Origin: Methylococcaceae bacterium
GTDB lineage: Bacteria; Pseudomonadota; Gammaproteobacteria; Methylococcales; Methylomonadaceae
Reading direction: 5' to 3'
Assembly: GCA_030699345.1 (NCBI GenBank)
Contig: JAUYMX010000286.1
Coordinates: forward strand, 1-13,186
Length of the DNA stretch: 13,186 bases
Shown here piece after piece: positions 6,649 to 12,143 of this stretch. The notes beneath the pieces are model-generated. The model was not told the DNA's origin and made no database searches. It saw only the letters and a program-made list of their open reading frames with translations. The position numbers were made by a program, and so were the translations under genes. Positions within the stretch are counted from its first letter, which is position 1. Each line of letters begins with the position of its first letter.

Positions 6649-8406
6649 ATGACATCGCCGATCACTCTCTCATGCAATCCTCGCAGGTTGAATTGCTCGT
6701 TTTTGTTAAACCAACATACGACACTGATATTTTTAATACTGGTCAACCTGCTCTGGCCAACATCCAGTTTTGCTGCCGCACACATTACCGCCGCGGTGGA
6801 TAGAAACCCGATCAGCCTGGATGAATCTTTTCAGATAATTTTTACCGCCAATGAATCACCAGACGATGACCCTGATTTCGCGCCGCTAGAACAGGATTTC
6901 AAAATCCTCGGCCAAAGTCGTAGCAGCAATATTTCGGTAATTAACGGCACCGCCACACGTAGTATTCGTTGGGTTCTTAAAGTAATTGCCAAACGGGCCG
7001 GTAATATCACCATCCCAGCGATAAAATTTGGTAATGATGTCAGCCAAGCGCTGGCCATTTCTGTTAATCAACAGGCCGCCAGCAAAAACATCGATACCGA
7101 TCAGGAGCTTTATTTAGAAGTTGAAGCCACGCCGCAAAGCCCTTATGTGCAATCGCAAGTGTTATACACGCTGCGCCTGTATAGACGCGTTGACCTAGCC
7201 CAGGCCAGCCTGAGTGACCCGGAATTGGCCGATGCCGTCGTAGAAAAGTTGGGCGATGACAGTAATTACAGCACCCAAGTTAATGGCGTGAGCTATTTAG
7301 TCACAGAAAGAAAATACGCTATTTTTCCGCAAAAAAGCGGCAGCCTGACTATTAAGCCACTGGAACTAAACGCTGAAGTGGTTAGCAGTAACGGCCGTTC
7401 ACGCTTTAACGGCTTTTTTAATCCGCAAAGTACCCAAACCAAACGCATAGAATCTAAAGCTATTACACTGGATGTAAAACCTGTGCCGAGCGCATTTACC
7501 GGCAAGCATTGGTTAGCGGCAGAGCAATTGGAAATCAAACAAGAATGGTCCGGTGATTTTCAGCAAATGAAAGTCGGCGAACCTGTCACGCGCACCCTGA
7601 CTTTGCAGGTTAGAGGCGCGACCGTTGGGCAATTACCGGAACTAAATACGCTTAAAACCAACAATCAAATCAAAGCCTATCCGGATCAACCCACCCTACA
7701 AGAACAAAAAAATGCCGATGGCGTCGTGGCATTAAGAGAAGAAAAAATCGCCATTATTCCCTCACAGTCAGGCGACTACAGCTTGCCGGCGATTGAGATA
7801 CCTTGGTTTAACAGCCAAACCCAAAAAATGGAAATCGCCAAACTCCCAGAAACCACCATTACCGCAATTGCGGCGCCAGGGTCACAACCCGCACCCGCGC
7901 AACCGGCAATACCGCCTGTGCAGCAACCAGCACAGAAAGTCGATGCGGCCGCGCCTGTGTTAACTAATTCAGAAGTTCGGCAAAACAATGTCTGGATGTG
8001 GGCAACGCTATTTTTAGCGGTGGGCTGGCTGTTGACTGTGCTTTATTTTTTAAGTAACAGAAGACCTGCCGTCAAGCCGGTCATCGACAACAGCAAGCAC
8101 CTGCCAGTTGAAGACAGCATCAAGCGCTTGAAAAAAGCCTGTGCCGATAACGATGCCAATGCCGCCAAAGACGCATTATTGGCATGGGGTAAACAACAAT
8201 TTAACGTCGGCAGTTTGGGTGCGATTGCTGAATTATGTGAAGCGCGCTTACGTGATGAAATTCTGGCATTGAACCAGGTGTTGTACGGCAAAGAAGCGGG
8301 GCAATGGCAGGGTAAAAAGCTGTTTCAAACGTATACTGAAAATACGGCCAGAACTAAATTGGCCGGTACAACTGATGATGGTTTGGAGCCGCTTTATCGG
8401 TTGTAG
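6649..8406 (+). CDS. batD: BatD family protein (oxygen tolerance / Bat system)
   Basis: With the chosen start this is a 585-residue envelope protein. A signal peptide ends near residues 42-45 (SSFAAAH). The mature N-terminus, ITAAVDRNPISLDESFQI, and the following beta-rich region match the BatD pattern (Pfam BatD, 'oxygen tolerance'). Further BatD-like segments are FKILGQSRSSNISVINGT, YLVTERKYAIFPQKSGSLTI and the repeat-like EEKIAIIPSQSGDYSLPAIE. A Pro/Ala/Gln-rich linker precedes one membrane segment (about residues 448-470, VWMWATLFLAVGWLL). A cytoplasmic helical tail of about 110 residues follows. BatD usually works with MoxR, BatA and BatB; none is visible here. The frame stays open to an ATG at 6547, but that start lies inside a hairpin and would add 34 residues before an already complete signal peptide, so 6649 is preferred. 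Neither start has a good ribosome-binding site. Identity is confident; the start is not. Confidence 0.85.
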   Translation: MTSPITLSCNPRRLNCSFLLNQHTTLIFLILVNLLWPTSSFAAAHITAAVDRNPISLDESFQIIFTANESPDDDPDFAPLEQDFKILGQSRSSNISVINGTATRSIRWVLKVIAKRAGNITIPAIKFGNDVSQALAISVNQQAASKNIDTDQELYLEVEATPQSPYVQSQVLYTLRLYRRVDLAQASLSDPELADAVVEKLGDDSNYSTQVNGVSYLVTERKYAIFPQKSGSLTIKPLELNAEVVSSNGRSRFNGFFNPQSTQTKRIESKAITLDVKPVPSAFTGKHWLAAEQLEIKQEWSGDFQQMKVGEPVTRTLTLQVRGATVGQLPELNTLKTNNQIKAYPDQPTLQEQKNADGVVALREEKIAIIPSQSGDYSLPAIEIPWFNSQTQKMEIAKLPETTITAIAAPGSQPAPAQPAIPPVQQPAQKVDAAAPVLTNSEVRQNNVWMWATLFLAVGWLLTVLYFLSNRRPAVKPVIDNSKHLPVEDSIKRLKKACADNDANAAKDALLAWGKQQFNVGSLGAIAELCEARLRDEILALNQVLYGKEAGQWQGKKLFQTYTENTARTKLAGTTDDGLEPLYRL

Positions 8407-8424
8407 TTTGAACCAGAGTTCAAA
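8407..8424 (+). terminator. Hairpin directly after batD
   Basis: TTTGAAC (8407-8413) pairs with GTTCAAA (8418-8424) around a CAGA loop, starting at the base after the batD stop. A T-run appears only at 8438-8443, so it is a weak terminator candidate on its own. Confidence 0.35.
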
Positions 8425-8427
8425 TGA

Positions 8428-8466
8428 TAATTGGGGATTTTTTAAATCTTAAAAGGTTCCCAATTA
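8428..8466 (+). terminator. Second inverted repeat in the batD-nudE gap
   Basis: TAATTGGG (8428-8435) is complementary to CCCAATTA (8459-8466). The 23-base interior is AT-rich and holds a small GATTT/AAATC dyad. It may help end transcription from batD, but no T-run follows the right arm. Confidence 0.3.
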
Positions 8467-8518
8467 CCCGAAGGTTTGAAAAGCTATCGTAAATTGCAGT
8501 CTGTTCGTTCATGCCTGC

Positions 8519-8538
8519 AAAACCATGGCCGTGCGGCC
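8519..8538 (-). terminator. Terminator-like hairpin after nudE
   Basis: Read leftward, the nudE stop is followed at once by GGCC-GCAC-GGCC (8538 down to 8527) and then ATGGTTTT, with TTTT at 8522-8519. The stem is short but GC-only and followed by a small T-run, consistent with a modest intrinsic terminator. Confidence 0.45.
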
Positions 8539-9084
8539 TTATCTCTTAAAATACTCCACCGCCATAAACAACGCCGCAATCGATCTCGCCTCGGTACATT
8601 CACCGGTCGCCAACAACTCGTTAATGCCGGCTAGTTTCCAAGGCACCACTTCTAACTCTTCAGGTTCGTCACCTAACAATTTTTCCGGGTACAAATCCTG
8701 CGCCAACACCACTTCGGTCATGTGTTCCAAATACGACGGCGCGATGGAAAACGAACTTAAGTGATGGAGATTTCTAGCGCCAAAACCGACTTCTTCTTTC
8801 AGCTCACGATTGGCGGCTTCTAAAAAAGATTCCCCGGCGTCGGTTTTACCTTTCGGCAAGCCCAATTCGTAACGATGCACACCTGCCGAATATTCCCTGA
8901 TCAACAACACCGTCTCGGCATCCAGCATCGGCACAATCAACACCGCCCCACCCGGCCCGCTCCGTGCCAAACGCTCGTAATTGCGCAGCTGGCCGTTACT
9001 GAATTCAATATCCAGAGACTCAATCCGAAACAACCGGCTGGTAGCGATAGTAGTTTTATTGAGGATGTTAGGTTTATCAGCCAT
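8539..9084 (-). CDS. nudE: ADP-compound hydrolase NudE (Nudix)
   Basis: The 181-residue cytoplasmic Nudix hydrolase is expected to cleave ADP-ribose, NADH, Ap3A and similar ADP-containing compounds to AMP and a phosphorylated partner. The Nudix box is complete at residues 79-101: G79-x5-E85-x7-R93-E94-L95-x-E97-E98-x-G100-F101. The flanking sequence matches E. coli NudE by memory in PTILN-like KPNILNKTT, SRLFRIESLDIEFSNG, IREYSAGVHRYELG, APSYL and AQDLYPEKLLGDEPEEL. Length agrees (E. coli about 186). The ATG at 9082-9084 begins MADKPNILNK, aligned with the E. coli N-terminus. A sigma-70-like promoter lies just upstream. It is divergent from the HAF-repeat gene and leftward, while yrfG, its neighbour in other gammaproteobacteria, is rightward and about 2.4 kb away. 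Confidence 0.95.
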   Translation of the reverse strand: MADKPNILNKTTIATSRLFRIESLDIEFSNGQLRNYERLARSGPGGAVLIVPMLDAETVLLIREYSAGVHRYELGLPKGKTDAGESFLEAANRELKEEVGFGARNLHHLSSFSIAPSYLEHMTEVVLAQDLYPEKLLGDEPEELEVVPWKLAGINELLATGECTEARSIAALFMAVEYFKR

Positions 9085-9115
9085 GAGCTTTCTTCGCTTA
9101 TTTTTTACGTTAGCA

Positions 9116-9143
9116 AATATAACTTAGTCGGGTAACGGCTCAA
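9116..9143 (-). promoter_or_regulatory. Sigma-70-like promoter of nudE
   Basis: Read leftward, TTGAGC (9143-9138) and TATATT (9121-9116) are separated by 16 bases. The -35 keeps TTGA and the -10 differs from TATAAT at one base. The predicted transcript would begin near 9109, about 25 bases before the nudE ATG. Confidence 0.5.
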
Positions 9144-9240
9144 ACATTTAAATGCGTATGGTTAAGCGAGGTCTTTCTGATTTTGGCGTATACCAATGCT
9201 TAAGTTATATGTTAGGGTTAATCATCTTGTAATTTAAAAG

Positions 9241-9256
9241 CATACAAGCCTGTATG
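9241..9256 (+). promoter_or_regulatory. Palindrome upstream of sigma-54 promoter
   Basis: CATACA (9241-9246) and TGTATG (9251-9256) are perfect inverted halves around AGCC. The centre is about 47 bases before the start point predicted from the sigma-54 elements. It may be an operator or an activator half-site. Activators of sigma-54 usually bind further upstream, so the role is uncertain. Confidence 0.35.
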
Positions 9257-9269
9257 GATTTACTCATTC

Positions 9270-9285
9270 AGGCACCATCTTTGCT
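9270..9285 (+). promoter_or_regulatory. Sigma-54 (RpoN) promoter for the HAF-repeat gene
   Basis: The sequence AGGCAC-CATCT-TTGCT matches the RpoN consensus TGGCAC-N5-TTGCW at every fixed position except the first. The GG (9271-9272) and GC (9283-9284) have the required 10 bases between them. The predicted start point is near 9296, giving a leader of about 29 bases to the ATG at 9325. That leader contains the small hairpin GGCT-TTT-AGCC (9301-9311). Confidence 0.7.
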
Positions 9286-9324
9286 AACCATAAAACTAGC
9301 GGCTTTTAGCCATAAGAGACTGCC

Positions 9325-10479
9325 ATGACAATTTTTTCTCAAACAAACAAAACGAAAGTCTATCTAGGCTTAGGATTACTGGCTGCTACTTTGGTCATGG
9401 CTAATAAGGCGCAGGCGGAGTTGCGCTATAACATTACAGATTTGGGGCACGTGTGGCCAGATGGCATCAATAACTCAGGACAGATAGCAGGAGAAGCCAT
9501 AAACTTCGATAACGATGGTAGTTATTTAATTAATGCGTTCGTCAGCAACAATTATGGACAAATGATCAACTTAGGAACGCTGAAAGGAGGAATCCACAGT
9601 TATGCAAAAGCTATTAACGCCTCAGGACAAGTGGCGGGGTCGTCAGGGCGGACTACCGATTATGGCGCTTACTCTGACCATGCATTTGTTACTGCTACTA
9701 GCGGTGAGATGATTGACTTGGGCACCTTAGGTGTTGGCTCATACAGCAGCGCCGCTTATGGTATTAATGACTCAGGACTGGTTACGGGCATGTCCTATAT
9801 AAGCTATAACAATCATCATGCTTTCGTTACTAACGAAAATGGCGTCATGATTGATTTGGGAACATTGGGGGGAGACGGCTCTAGCTACGGTTTAGGCATT
9901 AACAATTCCGGGCAGGTGACAGGAACGTCCAGAGATGATTTTATTGATCGTGCGTTTGTTACTAACAGCGATGGACAAATGATCGATTTGGGGACGTTAG
10001 GTGGACCTGAAAGTTATGGAACTGCTATCAATGATTTGGGGCAAGTTACAGGTTATTCCCAGACTTCTGCTGGTAGTCCATGGAGGGCCTTCGTGACCAA
10101 CAACGACGGCATAATGATAGAAATAGGGTCGGACCTTTCTCCCTCCGGTTTCAGCCTGGGAAGAGGCATTAATAATTTAGGGCAGGTGGTAGGCTACTAT
10201 CATGACGATACTTATTCAGAAGACAAAGCATTTGTAGCAGTCGATGGTGCTTTAATGGACTTAACCACCCTGCTGGTTGCCAGTGCGACTGGTTGGACGC
10301 TCTCTGATGCATTTGACATAAATGATGTCGGCCAAATTGTGGGACAAGGCATTCATAATGGATATACCAGGGGGTTTATCTTAACGCCAGCTGCGGTGCC
10401 AATTCCTGCTGCAGCATGGCTATTCGGCAGTGGCTTGATTGGTTTGCTTAGGTTCAAACGCAACCACATTACCGTCTAA
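9325..10479 (+). CDS. Secreted HAF-repeat protein with PEP-CTERM-type sorting signal
   Basis: The 384-residue exported protein has a signal peptide that ends near residue 31 (ANKAQA). The body is made of about seven degenerate repeats of 40-50 residues. Each combines an IN-x-x-GQV-x-G element (for example INNSGQVTG) with an AFVTN-x-x-G-x-MIDLGTLGG element, which is the HAF family of extracellular repeats. Six AFV units and seven IN-GQ units can be counted. The C-terminus (358-384) has VPIPAAAWLFGSGLIGL followed by a basic cluster (RFKRN). This is the methanotroph/gammaproteobacterial style of PEP-CTERM signal, expected to be processed by an exosortase at the envelope. AAGAG upstream supports the ATG. 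A sigma-54 promoter precedes it and a strong hairpin follows, so it is a single-gene unit. A role in exopolysaccharide or biofilm matrix is inferred from the family; the molecular function is unknown. Confidence 0.9.
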   Translation: MTIFSQTNKTKVYLGLGLLAATLVMANKAQAELRYNITDLGHVWPDGINNSGQIAGEAINFDNDGSYLINAFVSNNYGQMINLGTLKGGIHSYAKAINASGQVAGSSGRTTDYGAYSDHAFVTATSGEMIDLGTLGVGSYSSAAYGINDSGLVTGMSYISYNNHHAFVTNENGVMIDLGTLGGDGSSYGLGINNSGQVTGTSRDDFIDRAFVTNSDGQMIDLGTLGGPESYGTAINDLGQVTGYSQTSAGSPWRAFVTNNDGIMIEIGSDLSPSGFSLGRGINNLGQVVGYYHDDTYSEDKAFVAVDGALMDLTTLLVASATGWTLSDAFDINDVGQIVGQGIHNGYTRGFILTPAAVPIPAAAWLFGSGLIGLLRFKRNHITV

Positions 10480-10484
10480 TTGAT

Positions 10485-10511
10485 AGGGTAACGGGATTGC
10501 CCCGTTACCCT
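10485..10511 (+). terminator. Strong hairpin after the HAF-repeat gene
   Basis: AGGGTAACGGG (10485-10495) pairs perfectly over 11 bp with CCCGTTACCCT (10501-10511), with loop ATTGC. It begins 6 bases after the stop codon. The T-run after it is poor (TACTGGCTT), but stem strength and position favour a terminator or a stable 3' end. Confidence 0.65.
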
Positions 10512-10563
10512 TACTGGCTTCGGAAAAGTGATTTTCCGTATTCTGCTAATAACGTTTTTTAAT

Positions 10564-10731
10564 CTACTCATTTTCAACACCTACTCTTCCGGCGTGATAC
10601 TCTGCAACACATGCCGCCCAAATTAACATCCGGGCGGCCCTCGCAAGTGCCTTTTCTGCCCGCATCTCTCTTCTCACGAAGTCTTGTGCCTGTTCGATCA
10701 GAACATTTCCTGATGCACAACCTTCAACCAT
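10564..10731 (-). CDS. Possible small protein of 55 residues, unrecognised
   Basis: A leftward ORF in the 266-base gap between the HAF and methyltransferase genes encodes 55 residues. It runs from MVEGCASGNVLIEQAQDF to AEYHAGRVGVENE. The middle is an Arg/Ala/Glu-rich segment predicted to be helical and amphipathic (REMRAEKALARAARML), followed by LIWAAC. AAGG lies 9 bases upstream of the ATG at 10729-10731. Against it, only 14 bases separate its start from the divergent methyltransferase start, so its promoter would have to lie inside that gene. It could be a chance ORF or the remains of a longer gene. I recognise no family. Confidence 0.25.
   Translation of the reverse strand: MVEGCASGNVLIEQAQDFVRREMRAEKALARAARMLIWAACVAEYHAGRVGVENE
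10678..10725 (+). other. Nested inverted repeats upstream of the methyltransferase gene
   Basis: TTGTGC (10684-10689) pairs with GCACAA (10715-10720), extended by GAAG (10678-10681) with CTTC (10722-10725). Inside are two competing stems: TGTTC/GAACA (10691-10695 with 10701-10705) and ATCAG/CTGAT (10697-10701 with 10710-10714). The structure ends 20 bases before the ATG. It could be a structured mRNA leader or an operator. Confidence 0.35.
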
Positions 10732-10745
10732 GAGAAGAAACCTTT

Positions 10746-11399
10746 ATGCCCGATTACCATGTCAAGTTCGAGACCATCACTGTTGGTGGTACGGATTATC
10801 AAATCCGTTCGTTATTAGATCTTCAGCAATATTCCGATCCGCAGGGTGAAGCAGAGCTGGCCGGAATTTCATCAGCCAGTTGGCCGTTATTCGGCCGGAT
10901 TTGGCCGTCGGCACGAGTGCTGGCTTTGGCCATGCATACGTTTGATCTGACCGGCAAACGTATCCTAGAAATCGGTGCTGGACTCGCGTTGGCGAGTTTA
11001 GTTATCCATCGCCGTGCTGGAGACATGACAGTCAGCGATTGGCATCCTTTGAGCCAGGCTTTCCTGAAAGAAAATCTGTTGTTGAACAAGCTGGGGCCGC
11101 TGAAATACCAAACCGGTAACTGGGAGGTAAACAATCCTGAGCTGGGTGAGTTCGACCTTATCATCGGCAGTGATGTGCTTTATGAACGCCAGCAGCCCAA
11201 CCAGCTCGCAGCTTTTATCGATCGTCACGCCGCGCCGTCTGCCGAAATCATTATCGTCGACCCGGATCGCGGCAATCGGGTCGGTTTTTGCCGGGAAATG
11301 GCCGAATTAGGTTATGACTTCACCAGTCAACGTGCCAACCTGTTTATTGAAAACGGCGATCCGTATAAGGGGCGTTTTCTGAACTTTACCCGGCACTAA
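10746..11399 (+). CDS. Class I SAM-dependent methyltransferase (METTL21-like, protein-lysine type possible)
   Basis: The 217-residue cytoplasmic protein has the SAM-binding motif I at residues 74-85 (LEIGAGLALASL). An acidic residue, D98, sits at the end of the second strand (TVSDWHP). DVLYE is at 143-147, matching the D-x-x-Y motif after strand 4 seen in the METTL21/FAM86 group of protein methyltransferases. Upstream, ASWPLFGRIWPSARVLA (about 45-60) resembles the PYW-x-x-LWPS-x-x-LA segment of the same group. This suggests a protein (often lysine) or small-molecule methyltransferase, but the substrate is unknown. The ribosome-binding site GAGAAG (10732-10737) is 8 bases before the ATG. It lies 86 bases upstream of yrfG in the same direction, with a small hairpin between, so co-transcription is possible but not assured. 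Confidence 0.8.
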   Translation: MPDYHVKFETITVGGTDYQIRSLLDLQQYSDPQGEAELAGISSASWPLFGRIWPSARVLALAMHTFDLTGKRILEIGAGLALASLVIHRRAGDMTVSDWHPLSQAFLKENLLLNKLGPLKYQTGNWEVNNPELGEFDLIIGSDVLYERQQPNQLAAFIDRHAAPSAEIIIVDPDRGNRVGFCREMAELGYDFTSQRANLFIENGDPYKGRFLNFTRH

Positions 11400-11420
11400 A
11401 AGAAAAATACTGATCTTAGA

Positions 11421-11442
11421 CTCAATTTTATTGAGCTTGTTT
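11421..11442 (+). terminator. Small hairpin with partial T-run after the methyltransferase gene
   Basis: CTCAAT (11421-11426) pairs with ATTGAG (11430-11435) over a TTT loop and is followed by CTTGTTT. The stem is short and AT-rich, so it would be a weak intrinsic terminator, possibly allowing read-through into yrfG. Confidence 0.45.
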
Positions 11443-11486
11443 GGTGTGGTATCTTTCACCATCTTCTAAGCCAGACAAGTTAACTT

Positions 11487-12143
11487 ATGATTGATTGGAC
11501 AAATATAGACACCGTTTTGCTGGATATGGACGGTACGTTATTGGATTTGAATTTCGACAACCATTTCTGGAAGGAGTTTGTGCCGCTCAAGTTTGCCGAG
11601 CAACAAGGTATTTCGGTCGATCTTGCCAAGCAACAGTTGCAGCCTCGTTTCAAAAGCATGGAAGGCAAGTTGGAATGGTATTGCCTGGATTATTGGAGTA
11701 ACTCTTTACAGCTGGATATTGCCGGACTAAAAGCAGAAATTGCGGGGTTGATTGCGGTATTGCCGCATGTTATGGAGTTTTTGGAAAAACTTCGGCAGTC
11801 GCCGCGTAAGGTATTGCTGGTCACCAATGCGCATCAAGACAGCCTGGGGTTAAAAATGGAAAAAACCTGTTTGCAGCCGTTTTTTGATGCGATTGTTAGC
11901 TCCCACGATTTAGGTTTACCCAAGGAACATCCGGAATTTTGGCCGTTATTACAGCAACAAATCGGCTTTACCAAGCAAAATACGCTGATGATCGACGACT
12001 CTCTGGCAGTGCTTAATGCCGCCAACGAGTTTGGTATAGGCTATTTGTGCGCAGTCAGTAAGCCGGATAGCAAACTGCCTGACCGGCAGATAGCTGAATA
12101 CCCAGCTATCGCAGACTTTAGGGAGTTGATGTCGGGGCTCTAG
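11487..12143 (+). CDS. yrfG: GMP/IMP nucleotidase YrfG (HAD superfamily)
   Basis: The 218-residue cytoplasmic HAD phosphatase is expected to dephosphorylate purine mononucleotides such as GMP and IMP. All four HAD motifs are present: D13-M-D15-G-T (nucleophile and acid/base), T113 in LVTNAH, K146 in LGLPKE, and D170-D171 in LMIDDS. The cap-domain segment WYCLDYW (64-70) and the start WTNIDTVLLDMDGTLLDL are nearly the same as I recall for E. coli YrfG, and the length agrees. The ribosome-binding site is weak. The 3' end runs 26 bp into the convergent rhlB gene. nudE and yrfG are close neighbours in E. coli and Pseudomonas; here nudE is in the opposite orientation about 2.4 kb upstream. Confidence 0.92.
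   Translation: MIDWTNIDTVLLDMDGTLLDLNFDNHFWKEFVPLKFAEQQGISVDLAKQQLQPRFKSMEGKLEWYCLDYWSNSLQLDIAGLKAEIAGLIAVLPHVMEFLEKLRQSPRKVLLVTNAHQDSLGLKMEKTCLQPFFDAIVSSHDLGLPKEHPEFWPLLQQQIGFTKQNTLMIDDSLAVLNAANEFGIGYLCAVSKPDSKLPDRQIAEYPAIADFRELMSGL

Noticed and set aside
8525..8764. Rightward ORF opposite nudE
   Set aside because: nudE is certain from its Nudix box and whole-length resemblance to E. coli; this is its antisense shadow.
9184..9200. TGGCGT...ATGCT as a second sigma-54 promoter
   Set aside because: The GG and GC elements are 11 bases apart instead of 10, and a much better match lies at 9270-9285.
9130..10494. GGGTAACGG repeated on both sides of the HAF gene, as possible insertion repeats
   Set aside because: A 9-base match is expected by chance many times in 13 kb, and the second copy is part of the terminator hairpin.
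10690..10705. CTGT...AACA as a LexA (SOS) box
   Set aside because: The right half is not ACAG and the spacer is not AT-rich; the dyad is better explained by the nested hairpin.
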